A DNA stretch of 64,000 bases from contig NC_089853.1 of NCBI RefSeq assembly GCF_036373705.1, positions 8,208,905-8,272,904 on the forward strand. Direction: 5' to 3'. The notes below the pieces were generated by a model, which saw only the letters and a list, made by a program, of their open reading frames with translations, did not search any database and was not told where the DNA came from. This DNA comes from Amia ocellicauda (Eukaryota > Chordata > Actinopteri > Amiiformes > Amiidae). The position numbers were made by a program, and so were the translations under genes. Positions within the stretch are counted from its first letter, which is position 1; each line of letters begins with the position of its first letter. Positions 27,901-39,777 of the stretch are shown in pieces.

Positions 27901-30900
27901 TTATATAGTACAGTATGGCTGTCGTTTCACTTTGGAAGGAATGGTTTAGAGTTTAGCTTCAGCACAAAGAGACATTTCTTATGTCACAAATCATAAGGCA
28001 CAGTTCCACATCATTACCGGACCCACTTACAAACTCCACAGTGCGTTGTGTGTGTGTCACTACAGCCTGAGTCATGTAATTCAGTATTTCACCACATACA
28101 GACCTACTGAGCAGCTATCCTAATACAGGAGATCGGGAGCTTAAGAATGGTGTCAGTTTCCAGTTGTTGTTCTTTTTAAGGAAGTAAAAATCATTTAAAG
28201 TCTCCCTCAGACTTTAGCTCTTGGGTGTGCCAGTTTATATATACTGCTGGCAGGGCTCTGTTCAAGTGTCTGAAAGCTCCCTCTGAGGTTATTCATAGCT
28301 GATTATGTGTATTTTCATCTCTGCATTCTCTCTTATCATACTTAACAGTACTAGTTTCCCAACCACACAGAATCTAATCTTGTGAACTGCTTATGCCACT
28401 ACTAATCATACCATTCACCATGGGAGTCGCTAGAACCCTTTTACTGGGGCATGTGCCCCAGTATAAATCTGCTGTGCCCCAGTAAAATCTCAAGTTTGAG
28501 TTTTAACAAATAAATGGATCTAAATGCAACGCAGTAACCCAATCAACGCAGTTTAACTGAAAACACAAACCGATGCGTGCGCGCCTGTGTGCTGCTATAA
28601 TTGCCACTGCAGCGCACACAGAGTCCAGGTGTCGGCGCGCAAGTCAGAATTGAGGTAGGTTTTGTTATCTGCATATACAGTGTATGCCTTTTATGCCGTA
28701 AAACACGCAGCAGGCTTTCAAGGAAGAAAAAAAAAGCGATGAGATGAGAAATGGGGGGCCTGTGCCCCAGTAGAGCTTTATGTCTCGCAACGCCCCTGCC
28801 ATTCACCCTGTATGAGGAAGTTTTGCTTGAAAGATTACTTTTTTAACTGTGATGATTAAAGCTACTACCATATTTTCCAGTGCTTGAGGGGTTTTTAGCA
28901 ACAAGCCAACAGTTCAATATTAAGCTGGAGGATATTTTGAGGGGGATTTTCTACACTTTGACTACAACTATAAACAAAATGAGACCATATTGAAGGCTTT
29001 AATCATGTGAGCACAGTCAAAGAATGAAGAGTGAAAACCAGGTGAGGATTTAGACCGTCTCACGGATTTCACCCCAAATCAAATCCACTGATTATTATTA
29101 TTTTTTTAAATATAATACAAATGTGAATGCTGTACTGAAGACAACATTTCACGGTTTCTTTGATTCAATGTGTTAAGCATGTTGACAACTGCACACAATT
29201 AATGTTGAAAAATGAGGGCGAAGATGATTGAGTAATTCAAGGCGGGGGGTCTGGGGGTCCTCCCCCATAAGATTTTGACAATTGGAGACCTGAAATGCGT
29301 GATTCTGAGTGATTTCGAAGTCAAAAAACATAGCTCAAAATCTCCATGAAATCAGGCAGATTTGGACTCAAACAGATCTTTGCTTCACAACCACACATCA
29401 CCAGCGAACACCACATATTAACCAACATTATGCAGCGAACTGGACACGGTTTCTGGTGCTTGTCAATCACAGATCTATTTTGGTGGGTCTGTAATTAAAA
29501 CTGATGAGGATGCACAACTCTCGATTTGTGCTAGAAATGTGCGTCCTCATTGGGAATCAGCAGTTTCCGCCACTGATGCAGGTGTTTCTAGGTGCATACA
29601 AGCTATGGCACTGTGCACCCCCACCTCCCCGGTCATGTTTATGCACTTTTATATTTTGGAGTCGAGGTTGAAATATGTCCACATGACAAACGATCCGCAG
29701 TTTAGCCGTTTATTTATAGAAATCAGGAAAACAAACCGAATACCTGTTTTTTTTGTTTGTTTGTTTTTGACGAGTACAAAGTGAGGCTCTTGCCCCAGTC
29801 CAGTATGTGTACAGAGACGAATCCGGGAATCTGCGAACAATCAACTAACTCACTAACGGGAACCCGTGCTCTACATAGGACATCCCATCCCACGGTCCGC
29901 CTATTGGCAACCGTGAACTGCAATTAAAATATTCAGAAATCATATCATATAACTTTTTTGAAAAAAATATTGAATTAATCACACTTTGCAAAGATCACAC
30001 GCTTCTCAGAAACCACCGAGGCATTTTAAACATTTCAAACAAATGTGTGTATAAGTACAATTTTCATTGGTCACCTCTCAGCCATGACAGAGAGGCCGCA
30101 AAGGGATTCATATGGACGTGAATCTCACCTCTTCAGTAACAATGGCCAGAGGGTACCTGTCTTCGGACAGGAAGTTGAAAATGCACCAGATCTTGAAGGA
30201 GTCGTCGTCTGTGATGAGCAGATACATTTTGGTGAGGTTTTTCCTGGCGCACAGTGTCCAGCACATCCTGTTGAAATCCACACGGTCAAAGTTGTCTTGA
30301 ACCTAAGGAGAGGAGTAGTAAGGTTCGGTCATTCAAGTAAACACAGAACTTGCTCGAAAAGGATCATTTGTATATGGAAAATGGACACTATATTTAGTTT
30401 AGGAATCAAAAATTCCTGCGCGTGCCTGGCATGCAAACTGATCCGATGTGTTACAGCAGTCAGAGCCATGAGAGGGAAATGTGCTCTGAAAAGAGTACAC
30501 TAATTAACATTGGTGTTTGCTATACTTCCATGGCAACTGCTGGCAGGTTTACTGTAAAAATCCTGCAGATTAGTGACACATCTGGTGCCCAGCCAGCTGG
30601 TTCTGAACAAAGGACAGAAATAGCTATTGATGATGCGATACTCAAATTCAAGTGAAGTGCTTCAAGCCTCTGTAAGCAATCACTCACTGCTGCCATCTTA
30701 AAACACAGCTCTTGATTACTTCAGTTTGTTAATTGCAGTTGGTCTGAATTCAACCTCTTTTACATTAGGCTGTACTGGAAAGGCAGTGAGATCACAAGTT
30801 ACAGCAATAGAAAGATAAACAGCTATTCCTGTTTACAGGATAAGAAATCACATAAGTGTGCAATCTCTTTTTCCACACATACACCGGTTTTGCAATTGCC

Positions 30901-33900
30901 TGAAGTGTTTGCGAATTTACTAAATATAGGGCACATAGTGTTAAGAAAACTAGAGCCTAGACCACGAATCACAAAAAAGTTATTAACTGATACCCTATTG
31001 AGTTTTAATTCATAAGTAGTAGAAAGCAACTTCTGACACAACTGAAGCCACAATTGGTCAGTTTGTAATTTGAGGAAAGGTGAAAGTTTTGATCTTGTTT
31101 GGGCCTAGGCTGAACCTTTGGACACAGTGTTCACTACAGATCTGATGGGGCTCTTATAAATTAAACCAAAATAGTTACTATGTTTTTTTTCCCTCAGTCT
31201 TATTATTAATGAGAATCAAGGGCACGTCTTATCCTCTTCCTATACACTGCTAATGCACAAACCAGAAGGATCATGACGGTCAGAACAGTAAAAAGAAAAC
31301 ATCATTAACACAATTATATGGTGTTCAGCAAATCCAGTTAGGGACAGGGAGCAATTTGCCCTGTATACTGACAGACACAAGGGTGGAAGTCTCCATTTAA
31401 CAAGTACACAAAAGAAAACTAGAAAGATTGAGGTAGGAGGCACACTTATCACACCAATGAATGATCTGAGAAAGAACATGTACACTCAGGCACTCCTGAA
31501 GCTGAAAAGGTCTCTGTCACAAAATCTGGTCCTAAACAGAGGGGAAAGGAGGGCTGTTGATCAGAACGCTGAAGTCTTGTGAAAGAACAGCTTTTTTTTC
31601 CCTTTCAATCTCGTTGTCTTTAGCACTTTTTCATTTTCTTTTTGTTTCTGCTATCCTCTGCAAACCCATAGCTCCCCTCCCCCTGACTGTCAATCTGTGA
31701 ATTTCTCCTTTCCGTGCCTAAACAATGGCAGCTTTGTTAAAGTCCAAGTAGTTCTTTTCGGCCCTAAATAAATATTCATTTGCATTCACAAGAGTAATGA
31801 GGGAAGGTGCTTTATAGATGGACTGTATCAAAGGCCCCAGCTTAACAAGTAAGACTTCTTGATGTAGAAACCTTTGTTTATTGCATTGAACCAACAAAAT
31901 TTTTTAAAATAAACCAAAAGCGGAAAAGGTGCTGTGAGTTCTCTCCTTACACCCGGTTAAAAGAACCTGTGGTAAATAGCAGCATTGAAATTAAGTCAGA
32001 CCCTGTGAACTAGATTGTGACATATCAGTTTTAAAATATATCACAATCTCTAAACAAAAGTTAGATTAAAAGTTCAATCTTAACAAAAAATAGAAAATAA
32101 AGGGCAAATTATTGTATTATATATATTCTTCTGTCATTAGTCACAGACAATTCCTTAGTACTGTACATTTGGATTGTCTGGATAATCAGATCAACGGTTT
32201 TAAATCTTATACTTCAAAACCTAAATTCTGGTATTATAAAAAGTTGGATTTTAATTAATAATCAGTACAGAGTTAAGACAATCCCATCAGCAACAACTGA
32301 TTCTTCTCAAAACCTCAAAAGTCCCTGTGCTCGGTGAGTATTCTGTACTCCTCCTGTCTGCAAGACCAGTCAATCAGGAAGAATCTGATTTTTTCACTCC
32401 TCATTTCCCTTTGTGAGGGTCAAAACTCGCAAAAGGAAATGAGGAATGAAAATATGAGTTTATGCCTGACGCCTTCTGCGAGACTGAACCCACGTATCAC
32501 ACATCGGAACCTTGTACCAAGATTTCAGACCGTACAACAGAACTTATTGGCTGTATTAAATGTGGGGGGGATCTGCTACTCTGGATGATATTAACAGGGT
32601 TTTTTTTTAAATTGGTGATTAAAAACAAAAGTTTAAAATTTTAATTAACACAAAAATACTTTGAATTGAGAAGACATTATAACACATTTTAATGATAAAA
32701 TCAGTAGTTCCTTTCTGCTGACAGCATGGTTGTGTCTTCACCAATGTGGCAACCAACATGTTTGTGGTGTTCCCTTCTAGGTCAGAGAGCCCCGGGACAG
32801 AGTCAAGCACGACAGGTAAACCCTCTAATGGCTTAAAAGATATTAAAATTGCCATTGGCACATTTTAGAAATTGCTGGTCAACTGAATCCCATTTACAAT
32901 TTACTATTTTCCACATTCAGAGGGTCGGATCACTGTTTCTATGTGAACTCATAAGTTTAGGGCAAAGTGGCTAATTTTCAGTTAATCCTAGTTGCTACAT
33001 ATCATTTACAACCTTAATAAATGGAATGACTGGAGCAGCCTGATGCCTTCAGACTCAAGGAACAGTTTCAGCCTCCTAGCACGTTCTACCTTTCTGCTAT
33101 ATGTTTACATGGCCTGCTCTCTTTTGTCCTGGCCTCTGACATCACTGCTCTTGTAGAACAATGCACATGCAGAGCATGGAGAGAACTGAAGGACCTCTGC
33201 GCATCATGCTTCACAGTTCTCGAACCCACCCGATGGAGGAGCCTTACAGAGGGGCCAGACTGCTTTGTGTGAAAAAATTTAAAGAATGGGAGGGCTCCAG
33301 GCAACGAGTGGATTAATTCACCTGACTTTTGAGCTTCCCCTCCTCGGTTCCTGTCTCAAGTGGAAAGATCCTGACTGACTCAAGAGGCTCGATACACAGG
33401 CAAGGAGAGTGAAATATCAACTCTCTGCAAAGTGTCTGTAGCCCCTAGGACAGGGTGGGTGATTTTTTTCTCAATAGGGGAGATAGGTGATTTCTCAAAT
33501 GTTAATGACAGGAAATGCACAGGGAAGTTACTAACACAAAAAAAGCTAAATGAAATACACTTGACAAATCCATGAGAGAGGAAGTAAAGAGTGTTACATT
33601 AGTGTTACAGCAGCTAAGATCTAAATATCATCCATTGGACCTTTCAGCGATGTAAAAGACCAATATGATTTTTTAGCTGAAGCAACTTATCCCTTTTCCC
33701 AGGTCTATAGCATTTTAGCTAGACTGTGGCCATCGAGGACCACATCTGAAAAACACTATCAGTTAAAACACCAGTTCCAGCATTGCAGAAAAGTGAACAT
33801 GCAGTTACTTTGAAATATTTCAAGAAATTAAATATTTTAAAGGAGAAAGGGCAAAAAAAATCAAAGGGCATCAACAGAAGCCAGGCACAGATAGTTGGTG

Positions 33901-36900
33901 AGCTCTTTGAACCTCTCCATTCTGACAGTACTGGATAAGAGAGGAGATCTCCTTCACCCGTTCCGGAAGCAGAATGCCGAAAGACTGTTAAACTGCGAAC
34001 TGATAAAGCCTTGAGGTTTTCGCTGGCCTTGAACTTCTTTGTTTTGGAATTCAAAAGCTGCAGGGAGTCCAGCTATATAGGGGGTGTGATTGTGAACAGT
34101 AATATCCATCTCCCCCACGCACTTTCAGGACACAGCGACTTGCATTAGGCAACCTTTCCAATTTTAAGTTTTGATTTTTGTAATTAACTGAGCCAGTGAG
34201 ATTAGCACACTTTACACCAACACACAATATAAACATTATCTTTAAAGATAATCCCATCTTACCCGAAAAAAGTGAATGTTTTGTGAACCAGTTACAGCCG
34301 CTGACTTACATTGTCCATAACTAGAGCATCACATCCTTATGGCCTCCTTTGCAAAAAGTCAGTGGTTTCTAACATGCGATTTTGTAGAGCGGCTGAACAT
34401 GCATGAGCAGTCGCAGGGGCTTTCAGCAAAGCAACGTCTGAAAGAGTGTGCGGGTGGCAAGGAATGCCGTTACCTTGTCCAGGATGAACTTATTCAGGTA
34501 GGGCATGTATCCCTGGTTGGAGACCGGGCCTTCGTCGTCGTCCTTAAAGTGCTCCTCCAGCGCCACAGGGTCATGGGGGATTTTCATCACAGTGCACAGG
34601 TTGTGAGACAGAACCTGACACACAAACAAACACAATCAGAGACCCGCCTCACTGGAGTGCCTCTGCAGTGCACTTCAGGACACTGCGTCAGCCTCACCTC
34701 ACCAGCTCCAAACTCACTGTATATATAGTGTGTTTTGCTTAGATTTGTAACTTATGGCAACTCTACACTGTTAGTTTTCCACTATATAACTTTTCACATT
34801 TCTTGTGCATCCCATAATAAAAATATAATAATAAAAATAACAATAAACAAATAATTAAGCTAGGACCAAAGACATCTTATAGAACAGAAACAGTCACAGA
34901 GACAGTGAAATCAATACAGTGAGGTTTCCTATGTTGACAAATAAAGCATATAACGCCACTCAAGACAGCCCTTTTTCACTACAATGGTATCTAGACACCA
35001 GTGTTATCAAGACTGAGCACACAGTGTGCTGTAGTTCAGACTGGTACCAGTCACTCAGGAAAACAACTCCTATACTCTTCAATTAAAGCCCTCTCTGTTA
35101 GTCTGACTCGCGGCAGTAGAGCCACACAGGTCTTCCAAGCTGGAACACAATGTCCCCGTTTTAAAGAAGCAACCGTTTAGTACTAAGCCAGGTTTCTTGT
35201 CATCTCCTGGCACCCTAAATCACTGGGCTATAGAAACTGTTGGCATGTTGATGTATGTATTACTTTTGATCCCATACACTAACAAGCTGATAAATAATTT
35301 GATGGCATGTATGTAAGTCCTGACTGTGAATTTGTATTGCAGACCCTCTGGTGCCAAAAGGAGAAGCACAATTTGTACTATAATATATTTATCTGCACGG
35401 GACGTGTGCCAGCCTCACCACAGACCAATATGGAAAATAAGTAATTTACAAATCACTTAACTTCTGTCACGACACAAATCATACTCGGCTAAAAAGGCAC
35501 ATGCAATCCACAGCGTATGACAAGTTTTTTTTTTTTTTTCAATTAAGCAGAATATGAAGCTATTAAAAGCTTTGGAAATGTACTTTATTCAATAGCTAGC
35601 AAAATCCTGATCACCACCTGCATTGATATCTTTAATTGTTTCCCTACCACTGTGTCAATTAAATGATGCAGGTCAAAAACTAACAAACCTAGACAGAACA
35701 GAGAGCAAATAACTAAAGCATATCTAAGTAAATACTAGAAGACATATGCCTTTATATATATATGGTATAAATATTTTTTCTTTCACATATAAACAAACAA
35801 AAACAAATAATGCAATTTGATTAGTATGTTTATAGAACAAAGCCTTCAACAAGTAATACAGTATCTCATGTTGATCCCACAAGCCAAAGATAGCACTCAA
35901 ATAACTGTCCTGATAAGAAGACATGCAGCTGACTCTGCATTTGTTCACCCCCCCATGTGAACCTAACGGAGCTACACTCTGTTTAATGATTAAAAGTCAG
36001 AATTAACTTTCTTATGAATGTAAATTGTGATCCTCATTATTACCACCACCTAACCTAATCAAAATTAAACCCAAAGGAAATACTCAGTTCTAGCCAGAAC
36101 AGACTTTTTAATAAGCAGAATTTAAACTGTAGTTATCAGCATTCAAATAAAAAACGTCTTTCATAATTGTATGGTCTACCCAGTGAGAAGTCATAACAGT
36201 ATCACGATGAACTTGCAGACAAAGCACTGTGAGTGGTGAATATCTATATATTCATAGTTTCTTCTTGTATGTGGTTGCAGTATTCAGGGTCTTTTCAAAC
36301 AATGCTTTTGTGTGCACCTTTGATGAAGTATTACTTTATAGTTTAATTAACAGATCTGAAACTGCTCCAGAGTTATTGTTAGTAAGCATATACAAAGCAT
36401 CGTGACACTCAAAATATTAGTACTAAAGCATTTCCTGACAGAAACATTACAATTGCAAGTCGTTGTTTCGTAAACAGCGAGACCCCTGAAGCAGAGATGT
36501 CCTCACAAGCTGCAGATTACAACAATGGAATAATATCTCAACCAGCACAACGCATGACTAACAAAATTGCCTTGTGACTAGGAGACCAATAAGTACTAAT
36601 TGTTCCAAGATACGGATCTATACGGCTCAGAACGTGGAGGTAGGCAGCGCTGCATTCCCGTTGCAGTGATTGGGCAGGGGATTGGTGCACCTCATTGTAA
36701 CACAGGAACCTGCATTAAGCAAAGCACCCACGTCAAGTCAAGATGATAAGGGATCGGATCAGCCTTATAACTTACTCTAATATACGGAGAACCAAGCTAC
36801 AATGGAGGTTAAACAGCAGGAAAAGTTATTCCATTTCAATTAAAGATGTGTCCTTCAATATAAAAAATAAACGCTCAATATAGCACTGGGTGACAACTGA

Positions 36901-38578
36901 ATGAGCTGGTTGTGTCACATCCCTTTTTGTCACAATATTTTTAGCCATATTACACTTGGCACTGCCATGTTTCATTTTTATAAATGTAAAACCACGGACA
37001 GTATGCAGTGTACATTATAGGTACGTATCCACCCCTGACCAGGGTGTTTTAATAGACTATTACATCTACTTGACTCGCATACAAGCATAAGACTAATGGC
37101 TTCATTACAGTGTGCTTAACATGTTGTATTTACTCAAGGTAGTACCTGACATATAAATAAAAGTAAATCTAGTGAAAATGTTTTTGGGTGGGGAAGAAAA
37201 ATAAACAATCAATTAAGTATAAAGTTAAATTGCTAATGGTATTATTTGGAGCTTTGTAAATGCATTTTTAATGGAAGGAGGTAGAGTATTTCTATATCTT
37301 GTGAAAGGTTGGTTGTGGTTTTCCTTAAAGAAAAAGACGAAATGGGGAGACTCTGAATATAAGCAGTTTCTGCACCAGCAATCATATGATGATGAGTAGG
37401 AATCTGAACAAAGTTGAGACCATATTCCACTCTGCTTTATTAGCCAAACAGAAACCCTTGCAAGTTCAAAACCAGCTAGCCTGTCATCTACAGCTAACAA
37501 AGATTGTGTTCAAAAGATAGGAATCATACCACATTAACAATCAGCAACACTATGGGAACTATTTCACAACACGCTTTGCAGGCTGATATTTGCAATATCA
37601 TTCTTTATATTACACTTAATACTCGAATATGCCATGCATATAAGTAATTTGCTTTCTTGCAAAAGGCATGAATGTGTAACTATAGGAGTTCAAGCAGGGT
37701 ACACAGAAAAAAATAAATTGCAGCTTTCAAACTAACCCCAAACCTCCTTCCTCTGTGACGAAATTAAAGAAAAGGCGGTTGTAACATGTACTTGCAAATG
37801 TGAATGTGATATTGGTATATGTAGATTTTTTTGTAATGCTTAAATGTGACAGTAAGTTTAAAAGAAACTATTATAATACTGAACTTTTCACATTTGTGTT
37901 GATTAATCGAATATAATATTTACAATCAGTGAATTTAAAGTAGCCTAAACACAATTCCCACAGGCGAAGGTGCAAAAATCACCTGCTGAGATTATGAAAT
38001 AGAGCCCGAATGAACCATTTTCACAAAACGAATGACCTGATAAAGCAATCACACCCTTTTAACGGCACTGCTATAACACACAACTCCGTGCACAACTTAT
38101 TTTCGCACTGTATGACGTCATCTCAATGAAAGCAACAATGTACACTTTAATACACGACCCGTCCCAGTCCTGCACTAAACCCACATGGCGTCAATCGGGC
38201 ACTGCTTCTAACTCAGCGCATGACATCTCGCAATTCGGAGTCAATCAGGATCGGGTTTAAGAGCATTGGTCGACTGCCAAAGACAGATCGCTATAAGTGA
38301 ACATGAACAGCAATATGTATATTAAACACTTTATTTGTGTCGATGAGCTCATGAATTGCGGTGCATTCGCATTAACTCACTTGGCTGCAGCTCCAATTTC
38401 CTGCGACAAATCCGCTTGACTGGAGTGGCTTTAGGCTGGATTTACAACACATTAAATATCCAATTCTACTTACAAAACTTACCTTCAGCTGGGATTTAGA
38501 TACTTTCCCACTTTTGTCCACATCCAGAGCTGTAAAAGCGTGCCAGATAGACTTTAATAGCTCGTCCCTCAGTCCCAT
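14327..38578 (-). CDS. swap70: SWAP70: PH-domain, coiled-coil actin/Rac regulator (complete, 12 coding exons)
   Basis: Coding exons in transcription order: 38483-38578, 34474-34614, 30129-30302, 26922-27149, 25318-25464, 24638-24746, 24082-24263, 19736-19843, 17971-18137, 15998-16196, 14859-14955, 14327-14445. All introns are GT-AG and the phases join without a break to a 588-aa protein; human SWAP70 has 585. Residues 1-32 ([19 protein letters not shown]) form the EF-hand-like start. Residues 214 to about 310 are the PH domain, opening [17 protein letters not shown]. About 320-540 is a long Glu/Gln/Lys/Arg-rich coiled coil. The C-terminus, with [15 protein letters not shown], matches the family's actin-binding tail. 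In known family members the PH domain binds phosphoinositides such as PIP3 and the protein links Rac signalling to F-actin in ruffling cells; it was first found in B-cell switch recombination extracts. The closest relative, DEF6, is excluded by the close residue match to SWAP70. Confidence 0.96.
17385..17585 (+). repeat. Fish-type interspersed repeat fragment (SINE/LINE class)
   Basis: Contains the string GCAGCTGGGTTTTTACTGGA, then CTTGTTCAAGGGCACAACAG, then CCACCCAGGATTGGACCCA. These are hallmarks of a very abundant fish dispersed repeat that I recognise but cannot name safely. It lies in SWAP70 intron 9, antisense to the gene, and is diverged with no clear target duplication. Confidence 0.55.
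21887..21932 (+). repeat. Interspersed repeat tail module
   Basis: Reads TGTAAGTCGCTCTGGATAAG followed by GGGGTCTACTAA and a short TAAA-repeat tail. It is the plus-orientation counterpart of the fragment at 6209-6275. The tandem AAATA tail suggests the 3' end of a retroposed SINE/LINE copy. Confidence 0.55.
22598..23304. mobile_element. Fold-back (long terminal inverted repeat) element, about 0.7 kb
   Basis: The left arm (about 22598-22860) and right arm (about 23101-23304) are inverted copies over some 200 bases. Both arms share, in opposite orientation, GGACATCCTCACTCCTCAG, AAGTTTAGCGTTCAGCC and TCATCAAGCATCAC-like strings, with scattered mismatches and small indels. The outer ends read GTACG and CGTAC and are flanked by CAAG on both sides, a possible 4-bp target duplication. 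Each arm is made of short degenerate TCAG/ATCA units. There is no transposase frame, so it looks like a non-autonomous DNA element. It lies inside SWAP70 intron 7 and would form a large hairpin in the pre-mRNA. Confidence 0.75.
23742..23761 (+). repeat. (CCA)n microsatellite
   Basis: About six perfect CCA/ACC units preceded by a run of seven C, in SWAP70 intron 7. Confidence 0.9.
24082..25464 (-). other. swap70: SWAP70 PH-domain exons (exons 5-7)
   Basis: Exon 5 (25318-25464) encodes the first beta strands, with [14 protein letters not shown] holding the basic phosphoinositide-contacting residues. Exon 6 (24638-24746) continues with [16 protein letters not shown] and [16 protein letters not shown], which carries the conserved tryptophan of the C-terminal PH helix. 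Exon 7 (24082-24263) finishes the helix and enters the coiled coil ([20 protein letters not shown]). The intron after exon 6 splits a glycine codon after its first base. Confidence 0.9.
24264..26921 (-). other. SWAP70 introns 4-6 and their contents
   Basis: Introns at 24747-25317, 25465-26921 and 24264-24637. The only distinct content is the (TA)n microsatellite at 24883-24921. The rest is AT-rich and shows no additional exon or repeat structure. Confidence 0.6.
24883..24921. repeat. (TA)n microsatellite
   Basis: About 19 uninterrupted TA units in SWAP70 intron 5. Likely to be length-variable between individuals. Confidence 0.95.
27345..27372 (+). repeat. (CT)n microsatellite
   Basis: Mostly perfect CT dinucleotides with one CTAT interruption at the left edge. 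Confidence 0.9.
28419..28798. mobile_element. hAT-type miniature inverted-repeat element (non-autonomous)
   Basis: The 380-bp element is bounded by a perfect 8-bp direct repeat CCATTCAC (28411-28418 and 28799-28806), the target-site length of hAT transposons. Its ends are imperfect inverted repeats of about 40 bases. The right end read in reverse begins CAGGGGCGTTGCGAGA and the left begins CATGGGAGTCGCTAGA; both then reach ACTGGGGCA and GCCCC. The interior has no transposase. The intact duplication and good end symmetry suggest a fairly recent insertion in SWAP70 intron 3. Confidence 0.88.
29237..29500. repeat. Possible unclassified interspersed repeat
   Basis: Starts with a G/C palindrome (GGGGGTCCTCCCCC) and differs in composition from its AT-rich surroundings. 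The palindrome is reminiscent of motifs inside several fish DNA transposons. Ends and target duplications could not be found. Confidence 0.25.
30303..34473 (-). other. SWAP70 intron 2 and its contents
   Basis: A 4.2-kb intron. Its one structured element is the near-perfect hairpin at 32388-32455. The remainder is AT-rich with no exon or repeat that I can support. Confidence 0.6.
32388..32455 (-). other. 68-nt near-perfect stem-loop in SWAP70 intron 2
   Basis: Two 30-nt arms (32388-32417 and 32426-32455) flank an 8-nt loop. Read on the SWAP70 sense (minus) strand, 26 positions are Watson-Crick pairs, 2 are G-U wobbles and 2 are mismatches. The size resembles a pre-miRNA, but the stem is more regular than most and the sequence matches no miRNA I know. 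A very small MITE-like palindrome is the alternative. Confidence 0.6.
34615..38482 (-). other. SWAP70 intron 1
   Basis: A 3.9-kb, AT-rich first intron. It contains a T run at about 35525-35539 but no exon, transposon end or tandem array that I can support. First introns often hold enhancers; nothing here identifies one. Confidence 0.5.
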
Positions 38579-38720
38579 TTTAGGCGTTATTTGCCGAGCT
38601 GTGTCACAGTGCGCGTCCGTCGCTCAAAGTTTCTGTTTTGTGCGCGGATCCAGTGGCAGCGGGTCACATGACCGGCAATCGCCGCGTCCAGCCACACGCC
38701 TCAGATCACACACATGCAGC
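38579..38720 (-). promoter_or_regulatory. swap70: SWAP70 5' UTR and proximal promoter
   Basis: A short CpG-containing stretch just upstream of the SWAP70 ATG (38576-38578). It carries a palindromic GTCACATGAC at 38663-38672, which fits an M-box/E-box for MiT/TFE factors. There is no TATA box at a useful distance. The transcription start is not determinable from sequence. Confidence 0.45.
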
Positions 38721-39777
38721 TGCACAGGTTTTGTTTTTATCATTTTAATATGTTATAGGCCTATTTAATTGTGTTTTCTATTCATATTGTGACTTCTGGC
38801 CAAGGCGCTCCGCTTTCTACTTGAGAGCATCCAAGATCATTGAGAACCATTGTAATCGGACATTGTAAATGCAATGTTTTTTCAGTTGTTGCTGAAGTAT
38901 AACAGAGCACTTCATTTACGTGCAAAATACAGTGTGATAATTAGTATTATGATTAGGTAATTAGTAGGTCACAACGTAAGCGGTTGGAAATGTCGAGTCA
39001 AGACAGGGGGACCATGAGGGCCCGGCTAAAGTAAAACACAGTGGAGCAAGTATGGATATTTCTGATTTGTAAGGTTAATGTTATTTTGAAATGAGTATGT
39101 ATCAATCTATGAATTATTTCCAATTGTGTTGTACAAATCGTCTGACCGCTTCTTCCCGAATACAGAAGTAGCCAACTCTTTGACAGTGAAACCGTATTGA
39201 TGTACATGCCATGATTATACAGAAATAGCACTTTTAAAAGCAGAAATAAACTGTCCATGTGGAGATATTCTTGGTGTGAAATTACTTTCATATGGGTAAA
39301 TAATGGTTTACCATACTCATCTCCCTTGAGAACATACCTGAAGGCATTGTTGGCTAATTAAGTAGGTTATACATGTGACAAGATGTTCACTTACACTGCT
39401 GAACACCCGCTACTACTCCCAGAGCAGCGCTTATAGCAAACGCGCATGCGCTGCTGCTACCTTGATCTCCCTGAAGGTCTCGTTTTTATTAACGCTGCAG
39501 AAATAATTCATTCTTAGTAGTCATCGTTAATAAAACATCTGACTAATATATTTACTCACTCCCCCCTTTTAAACCTCTGAAGAAATCACGTTAAAATCTG
39601 CCATCTGCTGGTCACATTTGAAGCTGCATCCTCAAATAAAGTCCCGATTTGACCTCAGTCAACATTAAACCGCCTCCGCGCTGATGTTTCTGCTCTTATG
39701 ATCACCTACACTTTCTACAGAGGTTGGAGTCAGTATTTGTACAACAGAATAGAAGGCAGAAGCAGAATCCTCTGTGG
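38721..39777. other. Spacer between SWAP70 and WEE1
   Basis: About 1 kb separating the SWAP70 promoter from the WEE1 3' end. Its notable content is a perfect NRF1-type palindrome GCGCATGCGC at 39442-39451 in a locally GC-richer patch. No exon is supported. Confidence 0.5.

Larger units (their letters stand above)
27150..30128 (-). other. SWAP70 intron 3 and its contents
   Basis: A 3-kb intron holding a (CT)n run at about 27345-27372, the hAT miniature element at 28419-28798 and a possible unclassified repeat near 29237-29500. That last stretch has the palindromic motif GGGGGTCCTCCCCC, seen in several DNA transposon families. I see no exon. Confidence 0.6.

Noticed and set aside
28543-28806. 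87-codon minus-strand frame inside the hAT element
   Set aside because: No transposase similarity; it lies within a miniature element that has no coding capacity.
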